Positions 9,421 to 18,052 of a stretch of 33,241 nucleotides of DNA are shown here, one piece after another. Numbering within the stretch: the first letter of the stretch is position 1; the number at the start of each line of letters is the position of its first letter. Source of the DNA: Marinilabiliaceae bacterium (GTDB lineage Bacteria > Bacteroidota > Bacteroidia > Bacteroidales > Marinilabiliaceae); contig JAOZOF010000012.1 of assembly GCA_029933425.1 (NCBI GenBank), positions 1-33,241 of the forward strand, in the 5' to 3' direction. The position numbers were made by a program, and so were the translations under genes. A model generated the notes under the pieces. It searched no databases and was not told the DNA's origin. It was given only the letters and a program-made list of their open reading frames with translations.

Positions 9421-9618
9421 TTAAACTGGCGGTTTCCAATCTCTAACATCTATTTTGCCTGTAACTGCTTCTGAAATTAGAGACTGTTTGTATTGTTTTA
9501 GTTTTTCTGTTTGTGTTGAAATTAGGGATTTTATCTTGTCTATATGAATAATCTTATCATTAATGAAAGATAAGATACGTTCTATTTCTTTTTTAGGTGG
9601 AATAACTATCTGAAAAAA
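9421..9618 (-). pseudogene. 3' fragment of a type I restriction specificity subunit (hsdS-like)
   Basis: Minus strand reads FFQIVIPPKKEIERILSFINDKIIHIDKIKSLISTQTEKLKQYKQSLISEAVTGKIDVRDWKPPV*, a characteristic HsdS C-terminus (coiled coil plus LISEAVTGKIDVR). An in-frame TAG lies upstream (9621-9619) and there is no start. Confidence 0.85.
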
Positions 9619-9630
9619 CTATGAAAAACA

Positions 9631-12600
9631 TCATGTTTGCTTTTTAATAAAGACAGAGGGAGATACATCGAAAACTTTTTTGAATGATTTACTAAAATAT
9701 GCATAATCTGTGTAGCCGACTTTATCTGCAACCTCTGCAATAGTAAAACTGTGTGTCTTTAATAATTTCTTAGCTTCATTTAGCCTGACATTGCGTATAA
9801 ATTCAGATGTACTTAAGCCTGTAATTTTCTTTAATTTTCGATGTAAATGTGGACGACTAATGAATGCTTTATCACACAGTTCGTTAATATGAAAGTTTGT
9901 GTCGTCGATATTTTCAAGGATAATACCGGTTAATTTACTAATGAATTGTGCTTCATGATTCTGCAATGTTTTGATAGATTCGTCTAATGTGTCGAACTTT
10001 GCAAATCGTTTTTTATTATCATCTATTGATTTAAGAATATTTCTGACTTTTAAATCAAGCTCTTCTAAGTTAAATGGTTTATTTATGTAATCTTCGGCAC
10101 CTCTTGATAAACCTTCAATTTTTGACTCATCACCTGTTTTAGCAGTAAGCAGGATGATAGGTATATGGCTTGTCTCAATATTTTCTTTTAGGATTGTGCA
10201 TAACTGGTTACCATCAATTTTAGGCATCATTACATCACTTATTATTATGTCAGGCTGCGACCTTTCAATTTGTTTAAGGGCTTCTTCTCCGTTTGTTGCA
10301 ACTTTCGTTTTATAATGTTTAGAGAAATGCTTTTTTAAAAATGATGATAAATCTTTATTGTCTTCAACAATCAGTAATTCGTGTTTACTGTCTTTATGGC
10401 CATCAGTATTATTCTCAGTTATAATATATTTTTCCAAATCGTTAATTATCAGATTAATGTTCTTGTCAGAGACTTTGTCGATAAAAACGCTGTTATGATC
10501 TTCATCATCATAGATATTAAACAAGGGTATTGTGATGATAAATTCAGTTCCCGTTCCAACTTTACTTATAACTTTTATAGTGCCGTCTAATAGTTTTATA
10601 AGGCTGTTTACCATTGCTAGCCCGATGCCACTATCGAAATTGTTATTATTGCTTGTGTAAAAGGGATCGAAAAGTTTTTTTAACTTTTCCTCCGAAATTC
10701 CCGGCCCATTATCAGAAATTCGGATTTTAATGTTCGAACCTGATTTGTATTTATTATTCAATGTATTTATCTTATTTTCTTTTATAATATCCAGGGTTAC
10801 TGTTATAAGTCCTTCTTCTTCAAAGGCTTTTATGGAATTGCTTAATATGTTCGAGATTATCTTTTCTATTTTATCAGCATCAAAATAACATTCTAATAAA
10901 TCAATTTCAGATTTAAACCTGATGTCTATTGATTTCTTTTTTAATAAAGGTTCGAAATAATTTATTATGCTTGATATATATTTTATTATATCTCCTCTGT
11001 TAATATTAATTGAGGCATGATCTGTTTCAATTTTTCTGAACTCCATCAGTTGATTTATTAAGAATAACAGCCTGTATGCGTTCTTTTTTATAATATGTCC
11101 ATATTTCGTTACTGTTTTTGAGCTTTTATTCTCACTGAGCATTTCGTCAATTGTTGCAATTACAATTGATAAGGGTGTTTTAAATTCGTGACTGATGTAA
11201 GTGAAGAAATTTATTCGACTGGCAATAAGCTCCTCATTTTTTTGCTTATCCAGTTCAATTAAACGCAGGTTAAGTTTTTCCCGGTTACGTTTTTGAAGAA
11301 AACGTATATAGGAAATTACGATTATTACGATTACAATAATATATGTTAAGTATCCCCAAATAGATAACCAGAACGGGGGAGTTACAGTTATTTTTAAAGT
11401 CCTGATATTTTCAGACCAGTTTTCAGCTCCATTGGTTGCCTTTACTTTGAAAACATAAGTTCCGGGATAGAGGTTGGTATATGTTGCTGAAATTTGGGAG
11501 TTTACATAATTCCAGTTATTCTCAAACCCCTCAAGAAAATACGAATATTGTACTTTTTTTGGGGCATAATAGTTTATATTGATATAGCCTATTGAAAAAA
11601 TATTATCGGCATAATCTAAGGTTATTTCTTTAACATCATCTATGTGACTGGACAGGATTCCATTCTTCTTTATTTCTACTGATTTATTGAACAATTTAAA
11701 ATCAGTAAAATGAATATCAACATCCGGCTTTGGGAAGATAATGTTTTTTGGGTTAAAATATGTCAAACCGTTTACTGCTCCAAAATATAATGTACCATCT
11801 TTGGATTTCAGGCATGATGCATAATTAAACTGGTTTCCCACCAGACCATCATATTCATTATAATTTTCAAACTGATTGGTGCTTAAATTTAGTTTGGATA
11901 ACCCTTTGGTAGTAGAACACCAAATGTTATTATAATCATCTTCAATTATGGCATATACAGTATTATTTGGCAGTCCGTTTTTGATTGTATAAACAACAAA
12001 GTCCTGTCCGGAATAGTCATATTTTATTAGTCCGCCTCCCTGAGTTCCAAACCATATATTCCTTTCAGAATCTTCATACGAATATAGGAACATATTGTTA
12101 ATAATGCCAGGGGTGTTGTCTTTATTAAAATTGGAGATATTACCATTTTTATCAATCTTGTATACCCCAAAGAAATAAGAACAAATCCAGATGTTACCAT
12201 TGCTGTCTTCATTAATGTGACGCAGGAACTTATTATCAAATGTCTCTTTATATACTTCAACAAAAGAGTCATTGTCCTTTCTAAAAAGGCCGTTAAGTGT
12301 TGCTGCCCATATTCTGTTTTGTGAATCTTTTTCCAATGAAAATACATTGGATAGTTTTTCGCCCCCTGTAACTTTTTCCATTTTGTTAGTCACAGGGTTA
12401 TATTTATTAATGCCCCCTAAAAATGTACCTATCCATATAATACCTTTTTCATCTTCCAACAGGGCGTGTACATTATTTGAGAGCAGGGTGTTTTTCTCTT
12501 TTTTATTATGTTTTATATACTTAAATGACCTGTTTTTTCTGTCATATACGGATATTCCACCATCCTCAGTTCCAATCCAAATCCTGCCGTCTGTAGTCTC

Positions 12601-13683
12601 GATTATTGAACTTAACGCTTTGCCGGACAACATTCTGAAACCTCCGTCTGCATATATTTTATTGAACCCTTTAACTGACGGGTCAGTATAATTTACACCA
12701 CCAAAATAAGTTCCAATCCACATAATCCCATCCCTGTCCTTGAAAATAGAATATATTGCTTTATCGCTTAAGCCAATACCTGTTCTGTCAAAGTCCTGCC
12801 CAAAGAAGTTGAACTTCTGGCTAATAATGTCATAAATATATAACCCTGATTCAGTACCGATCCACAGGCGTCCGTTTTTATCCTCACTTATTGCACGTAT
12901 GAAGTTATCTTCGATATCATTAATTCCGTCTTTTAACCTGATATTGTAAAATTTATCGGACATTGCATCATAATATGCAAGTCCGTTTTTACTTGTTCCA
13001 ATCCAAACAGTGCCTCTCTTATCTTTAAAAATAGTAACTAAATTATCAGCCGAAAAGTTAATGTTACAATCATGAGTTGATTCGTTAAAAGTATTAACAA
13101 GTTTCCCGTTATGGTCAAGTACCTGAATCTCATTATTTGTAACTGCCCATATAAAATTTTCATCATATTCTGTTAAGCTGTGGAAATTCCCATCTTTTAT
13201 TTTTGTAATAACATTATTATGGTATTTATACAGGCCGTTTACTGTAGATATGATAATGTTTTTATCCGACAACTCAATTATGTCATTTATCCATGGAAGA
13301 TTTTGGTTTTCATATAAAATGTCAATAAAACTATTTTTATTTTTATTATATATACTCAAGCCCTTTGTTGTACCTACAAACATTTTCCCATTAGAGCTTA
13401 CGAGAAGTTTTAATATAATATTTGAAAAACTTTTGGCATTTGTAGGGTTATTATAATATGAAACAATATTAATTCCGTCGAATTTGTTCAATCCTTCAAT
13501 CGTTGCAATCCAAATATAGCCATCACTATCCTGTACTATGTCATGAACGGTATTGTTGGACAGGCCTTCGACAGAAGTGATGTGAGTGAATGACAGTGTT
13601 TTCTGTGCTTTTATATTTAGTGTGTACAAAAACAGCACAATTAAGAATAGGTATAAGTAACTTTTAAAATTAGTAATAGCCAT
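9631..13683 (-). CDS. Hybrid two-component system (HTCS) regulator: beta-propeller/Y_Y_Y sensor, histidine kinase, receiver and AraC-type HTH
   Basis: 1350 aa. Repeated IWIGT/ENGIW-type Reg_prop motifs, one central TM segment, SHEFKTPLSIV (HisKA), DNGPGISEEKLKKLFDPFYT (HATPase), IIISDVMMPKIDG (receiver), C-terminal AraC HTH. Confidence 0.96.
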   Translation of the reverse strand: MAITNFKSYLYLFLIVLFLYTLNIKAQKTLSFTHITSVEGLSNNTVHDIVQDSDGYIWIATIEGLNKFDGINIVSYYNNPTNAKSFSNIILKLLVSSNGKMFVGTTKGLSIYNKNKNSFIDILYENQNLPWINDIIELSDKNIIISTVNGLYKYHNNVITKIKDGNFHSLTEYDENFIWAVTNNEIQVLDHNGKLVNTFNESTHDCNINFSADNLVTIFKDKRGTVWIGTSKNGLAYYDAMSDKFYNIRLKDGINDIEDNFIRAISEDKNGRLWIGTESGLYIYDIISQKFNFFGQDFDRTGIGLSDKAIYSIFKDRDGIMWIGTYFGGVNYTDPSVKGFNKIYADGGFRMLSGKALSSIIETTDGRIWIGTEDGGISVYDRKNRSFKYIKHNKKEKNTLLSNNVHALLEDEKGIIWIGTFLGGINKYNPVTNKMEKVTGGEKLSNVFSLEKDSQNRIWAATLNGLFRKDNDSFVEVYKETFDNKFLRHINEDSNGNIWICSYFFGVYKIDKNGNISNFNKDNTPGIINNMFLYSYEDSERNIWFGTQGGGLIKYDYSGQDFVVYTIKNGLPNNTVYAIIEDDYNNIWCSTTKGLSKLNLSTNQFENYNEYDGLVGNQFNYASCLKSKDGTLYFGAVNGLTYFNPKNIIFPKPDVDIHFTDFKLFNKSVEIKKNGILSSHIDDVKEITLDYADNIFSIGYININYYAPKKVQYSYFLEGFENNWNYVNSQISATYTNLYPGTYVFKVKATNGAENWSENIRTLKITVTPPFWLSIWGYLTYIIVIVIIVISYIRFLQKRNREKLNLRLIELDKQKNEELIASRINFFTYISHEFKTPLSIVIATIDEMLSENKSSKTVTKYGHIIKKNAYRLLFLINQLMEFRKIETDHASININRGDIIKYISSIINYFEPLLKKKSIDIRFKSEIDLLECYFDADKIEKIISNILSNSIKAFEEEGLITVTLDIIKENKINTLNNKYKSGSNIKIRISDNGPGISEEKLKKLFDPFYTSNNNNFDSGIGLAMVNSLIKLLDGTIKVISKVGTGTEFIITIPLFNIYDDEDHNSVFIDKVSDKNINLIINDLEKYIITENNTDGHKDSKHELLIVEDNKDLSSFLKKHFSKHYKTKVATNGEEALKQIERSQPDIIISDVMMPKIDGNQLCTILKENIETSHIPIILLTAKTGDESKIEGLSRGAEDYINKPFNLEELDLKVRNILKSIDDNKKRFAKFDTLDESIKTLQNHEAQFISKLTGIILENIDDTNFHINELCDKAFISRPHLHRKLKKITGLSTSEFIRNVRLNEAKKLLKTHSFTIAEVADKVGYTDYAYFSKSFKKVFDVSPSVFIKKQT

Positions 13684-13832
13684 TTATAATAATGTTATTC
13701 ATTAAAAAAAAGATTATTATCTTTTACATGTGACTAATTTATGTTTTTTGAGTGTAAAATATGTAGAACAGATGTAATTTATCATTAATAAAATACAGAC
13801 TATTTGCTTTATGAAACAATATTGCAAGAATT

Positions 13833-13863
13833 TGATACATATAAACAAAAAGTGTCTGTTGTA
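13833..13863 (+). promoter_or_regulatory. Candidate regulatory element TGATACATA-N15-TGTTGTA upstream of the large GH172 gene
   Basis: The same two-part motif with a 16-nt spacer occurs at 16612-16643 upstream of the second GH172 gene. Confidence 0.4.
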
Positions 13864-13907
13864 TATTAGGTAGGTTTACGGTTATAAAACCGAATACATA
13901 TTATTTC

Positions 13908-16526
13908 ATGTTATACAAAAATTTAGTAATCATTTTATTTTTTGTTGTTTTGCCCTGTGTGTATTCTCAGGAGACAGGGTTAAATCAGATCAATAACTTT
14001 GATGAACTTCCGATATTACGCAATGATATTTTAAATCTACAGCAAAGCAGTCATGACCCAACCGGAGGAAACGATGATGGTTTTTCAAAAGGAAACTTCC
14101 CCGGAACCATAAATGGTGAAAACATAATGTTGCATGCAAAAGGCAAGGGTATTATTAACAGGATCTGGCTTACCGGGTATGATTATGATGATAAAATAAA
14201 GATTTATTTCGACGGAGAGATGTCGGCTTCTGTTGACGAAACTGTCAATACTTTTTTTAGCGGGACTAATACTCCTTTTTTATTTCCGTTGGTAGTTGAT
14301 GAAGATTCAACAAGCGGCGGCTTTTTGAGTTATATGCCTTTCCCTTTTGAGCAGGAAGTTTTAATAACCACCACAGGTGATCGTTTTTATAATATTAATT
14401 ATCAGATATACGATAATAAGGAAGATATAAACACATGGACAGGAGACGAAGACCTTTCCGTTACTTATGATATTTTCAACAATAGAGGTAAAGATCCACG
14501 GGGAGATCAGGATTATACATCCTTGTCGTCTGTTTTTAACCTGCCAGCCGGTGAAACAAAAACAGCTGTTGTAATAAATAAATATAATCAAAGTGTATCA
14601 AATCTTTTCATTACTATCCCGTCAGTTGAATTTAAAGACTTATCAAGCCGTATAATAACCGATGATGGCAATGCCACTGTTGGATATTCTCAATTTGATT
14701 TGACAATTGACCCGGACGCATCAAATGTGAGACTGATAAGACGGTTAGATTACTGGGTGAAAGATCAAAAAGCTGATGTATATGTTGATGGTGTTTACGC
14801 GGGTGAGTGGTTTACAGAAGGAGGAGACGGAGTGTATCGATGGAGGGATGCTGAATTTGAGATACCTGTGGCTCTTACAAAAGGCAAAAGTAAAATATCG
14901 GTAAAGGTTCAGTTTATAAGTTCAATGATAGATTGGAATGAGTTTTATTATTGGGTTTTTTGTGATGATATTTTAACCGATGAACTTGATGTTGCAAATA
15001 CGTTAAGTGAAACAGAGCATAATTATTATATAGAACCTAAAAACTGGACAGGTGTTTTGAGTACCGAATATCCTGAAGAACCTGACAATTCAGGGCCAAC
15101 ATTGCTTAGTAAAATTAATATTCAGATATTTTATGACGGAGAGAGTATTCCCTCTGTTGATGTTCCGTTGAGTATGTTTTTTGGAGGTGGCTCCATTGAA
15201 AATAACAGGTTTCAGTCACTGCCTGTCGGAGTCTTGAATAGGTCAAATACTATGTATTCATATTTTCCTATGCCTTTTAAAAATTCTTTTGAGTTGAAAC
15301 TTATAAATAAAAGTGATGTGTTTATTGATAGTATTCAGGTTGATGTAAATTATAAAGATTTCAATTTTGATCCTGAATCAACCGGCTATTTTAAAGCACA
15401 GTATAATCAGGAGGATCCGCCTGTATCTGGAAAAGATTTTATAATTCTTAATGCTACAGGCAGGGGTAAATATATAGGAATGGTATTGGAAGCAAGAAAT
15501 ACCGAAGGCAGTCTTTGGTTAGAGGGAGATGAAAGGTTTTATATAGATGGTTGCAGGACCCCGGTTTCATACGGGACGGGAACAGAGGATTATTTCAATG
15601 GGGCATGGTATTTTAACCGGGGGCCATTCGATTTAGCAACACATGGCCTTACTGCTGTTCAAGGTTCCGATCGTAGTATGTATCGATTTCACCTTAGCGA
15701 CCCGGTATATTTTAATAATGAAGCGGTTTTTGGAATAGAGCACGGCCCTGTTAATGATATTTTTGCAGATTTTAGAGCTGTTGCGTTCTATTATTTAAAT
15801 AACAATAGTGGTTTTACATTAGTTGATGAGATCGATATCTCTGATCCCCAGTCTGAAAATGAACACAATTATACGGTTACGGGTGAAAATACAAGTGCAG
15901 TAGATTGTTCATATCAGTTTGAGGGTGATGATGATAATGTAACAATTGTTGAGTCCGGCAGATATATAGACGGAATGTCGCAGTTTACAGTAAAGGTTGA
16001 ACCGGGCAAGGTGCTGAAAATAAAAAGGATGTTTGATTATTATTGGGCAGATCAATGTGCTAAGGTTTATGTAGATAATCAGTTTGTAGGAAGGTGGTTT
16101 ACAAATGGGTCAAATGAAATAAAACGATGGCGTGAAGAATTTTTCATAATTCCATCTCGATATACTTTAGGAAAAGATAGTGTCACATTAAAATTTGAAA
16201 CAGATTTTGCATTTGAAGGTTATAAATGGTCTGAGTTTCATTATTGGGTCTATGCATTTAAAGATACGAACCTTGGTATCAAAAGAAAGGGTTATAATCA
16301 ATTTAATGTTTTTCCAAATCCTGCAAAAGAAGTCTTAAATTTCAATTACGAAGGTTTGGATGTGAAAATGATTTCTGTCGTTGATATGAAAGGCAGGGTT
16401 GTGATGAATATAAATAAAAATGCCAGGTCTGTGGATGTGTCCAGTCTAAAAGCAGGGGTTTATCTCCTAAACATTATTACAAAAAACAGAGTATTGAGTT
16501 CACGTTTTATAAAAAAGAACTTGTAA
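13908..16526 (+). CDS. Large GH172 (DUF2961) protein with duplicated accessory modules and a T9SS type A sorting domain
   Basis: GSLWLEGDERFYIDG...YGTGTEDYFNGAW resembles the DUF2961/GH172 active-site region. C-terminal FNVFPNPAKEVLNF...LKAGVYLLNIITKNRVLSSRFIKK is a T9SS sorting domain. N-terminal signal peptide. Confidence 0.87.
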   Translation: MLYKNLVIILFFVVLPCVYSQETGLNQINNFDELPILRNDILNLQQSSHDPTGGNDDGFSKGNFPGTINGENIMLHAKGKGIINRIWLTGYDYDDKIKIYFDGEMSASVDETVNTFFSGTNTPFLFPLVVDEDSTSGGFLSYMPFPFEQEVLITTTGDRFYNINYQIYDNKEDINTWTGDEDLSVTYDIFNNRGKDPRGDQDYTSLSSVFNLPAGETKTAVVINKYNQSVSNLFITIPSVEFKDLSSRIITDDGNATVGYSQFDLTIDPDASNVRLIRRLDYWVKDQKADVYVDGVYAGEWFTEGGDGVYRWRDAEFEIPVALTKGKSKISVKVQFISSMIDWNEFYYWVFCDDILTDELDVANTLSETEHNYYIEPKNWTGVLSTEYPEEPDNSGPTLLSKINIQIFYDGESIPSVDVPLSMFFGGGSIENNRFQSLPVGVLNRSNTMYSYFPMPFKNSFELKLINKSDVFIDSIQVDVNYKDFNFDPESTGYFKAQYNQEDPPVSGKDFIILNATGRGKYIGMVLEARNTEGSLWLEGDERFYIDGCRTPVSYGTGTEDYFNGAWYFNRGPFDLATHGLTAVQGSDRSMYRFHLSDPVYFNNEAVFGIEHGPVNDIFADFRAVAFYYLNNNSGFTLVDEIDISDPQSENEHNYTVTGENTSAVDCSYQFEGDDDNVTIVESGRYIDGMSQFTVKVEPGKVLKIKRMFDYYWADQCAKVYVDNQFVGRWFTNGSNEIKRWREEFFIIPSRYTLGKDSVTLKFETDFAFEGYKWSEFHYWVYAFKDTNLGIKRKGYNQFNVFPNPAKEVLNFNYEGLDVKMISVVDMKGRVVMNINKNARSVDVSSLKAGVYLLNIITKNRVLSSRFIKKNL

Positions 16527-16611
16527 TAACCATATTCTCAATTGTACTATTCTTACTAATTATATCTCAATTCAGACATATTTACACAAAAGCAACAATA
16601 AAACATGTTTG

Positions 16612-16643
16612 TGATACATAATTACAGCACAGATATTGTTGTA
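16612..16643 (+). promoter_or_regulatory. Candidate regulatory element TGATACATA-N16-TGTTGTA upstream of the GH172-SusCD operon
   Basis: Matches the element at 13833-13863. Confidence 0.4.
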
Positions 16644-16747
16644 GTTAGTAAAATTGTGTTAACAAAAATCAAAATATTCTTAGTTTCATTGAGGATTTGT
16701 TAAGGATGATTATTTTTTTTGTCGATTAAATAATTAAGTAATGTATT

Positions 16748-17944
16748 ATGAATAGAATAAGTTTATTCCTGTTTTTTATCGTATTAAGTACGAATTTGGT
16801 TACCAGCCAAAATTCAAATTTATTTGAAAAACCCAGAGATATAAAAACACGCTGGGCCAGTTTTGAGAACCTTAATGCCGAGAAAGGGGAAGGAGGGAAA
16901 GTTGCTAACGGAGCTAAAGGTTATCCTTACCATGTTTTGCAGCCGGGAGAATCCGTAACAATTTTAGATATTAAAGGTTGTGGAATTATTCACAGGATAT
17001 GGATGACACTGGATGATCTTTACCATATTCCGGAAGAACATCGCTCATTGAAAATAGAGATGTATTGGGATGACAGTGATAAACCTGCCGTATCTGCTCC
17101 TTTGGAAGATTTTTTTAATGTTGTTTTCGGGAACATAGTCGTTTTCGATAATGCATTATTCTCTTCACCCGAGGGACGATCTTTTATGAGTTATGTGCAG
17201 ATGCCATTTCGTACAGCAGCAAAGATTGTAATAACTAATGAATCGGATGAAAGATCACACAGGTTGTTTTACGATATTAACTTTTCAGAAATGGAGAAGT
17301 TGGACAACGATGTAATGTATTTTCATGCATATTGGCGCAGGGATAAAAAAACGGAACTTGGAGAAGATTTTGAGATTGTGCCGGAAATAAAAGCTGATGG
17401 ACGTTTTCTCGGATGTAATATAGGAATAATCAATTTTCATAAATACACGGGTTGGTGGGGAGAAGGCGAAGTAAAAATTTATTTAGACGGGGATGTCAGT
17501 AATCCTTCATTGATAGGGACAGGAACAGAAGATTATGTTGGTACCGGTTGGGGACAGGGAGTTTTTCATACAAAATATATGGGAAGTTCTGTTATTGATG
17601 ATGAAAAAGGAGAATATGCTTTTTACCGTTTTCATATAATTGATCCCGTATATTTTCAAGAGAACATAAAAGTTACTATTCAACAAATGGGGGGTACAAA
17701 TAAAGGATCCGTTAAAAAGTTTATAGATGATGGAAAACCTGTCATACCGGTTTGTCATATAATCGACGATAAAACCCAGTTAAATTTTGCATGTGGAGAT
17801 GCAAGCTTTGATGATGATAAATATGATGACGATACATGGACTAATTATTATCGTCAGGATGATGTGTGTGCAACAAGCTATTTTTATTTGACAACCCCTC
17901 AGGGTGTTGCATCAAGGGTTGTTCCGTTTGAAAAAAGAAAATAA
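16748..17944 (+). CDS. GH172 (DUF2961) family protein, secreted
   Basis: 398 aa. GCGIIHRIWMT, GEGEVKIYLDGD and IGTGTEDYVGTGWGQG are typical DUF2961/GH172 segments. Signal peptide ending LVTSQ. Confidence 0.9.
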   Translation: MNRISLFLFFIVLSTNLVTSQNSNLFEKPRDIKTRWASFENLNAEKGEGGKVANGAKGYPYHVLQPGESVTILDIKGCGIIHRIWMTLDDLYHIPEEHRSLKIEMYWDDSDKPAVSAPLEDFFNVVFGNIVVFDNALFSSPEGRSFMSYVQMPFRTAAKIVITNESDERSHRLFYDINFSEMEKLDNDVMYFHAYWRRDKKTELGEDFEIVPEIKADGRFLGCNIGIINFHKYTGWWGEGEVKIYLDGDVSNPSLIGTGTEDYVGTGWGQGVFHTKYMGSSVIDDEKGEYAFYRFHIIDPVYFQENIKVTIQQMGGTNKGSVKKFIDDGKPVIPVCHIIDDKTQLNFACGDASFDDDKYDDDTWTNYYRQDDVCATSYFYLTTPQGVASRVVPFEKRK

Positions 17945-18052
17945 CAAGATTCATAAAAAAAGAAAATCTATGAAATTCTGTGGGATAATGATTTTTCTAA
18001 TTAAACTTTATAATCCATGTGAATATTTAGTAAGAATAAAAACAAGAGAATT

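Noticed and set aside
9105-9449. Treating the 114-aa minus-strand ORF as a real gene
   Set aside because: Only ~27 codons from 9407 to 9328 are HsdR-like. The rest is read-through into antisense of the GH43-like pseudogene, so it is a chimeric artefact of the scar.
9421-9618. hsdS fragment as a silent cassette for specificity-switching (shufflon)
   Set aside because: Only the conserved C-terminal coiled coil is present. There is no target recognition domain, no inverted repeats and no recombinase in the window.
13879-13892. Small inverted repeat CGGTT-ATAA-AACCG just upstream of the large GH172 start
   Set aside because: A 5-bp stem in AT-rich leader sequence is too short to claim function without conservation data.
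13684-13907. Assigning Bacteroidota sigma-ABfr -33/-7 promoters (TTTG / TAnnTTTG)
   Set aside because: TTTG and TATATTAG-like elements occur, but the spacing (27 nt) does not fit the expected ~19-21 nt, so no promoter was called.
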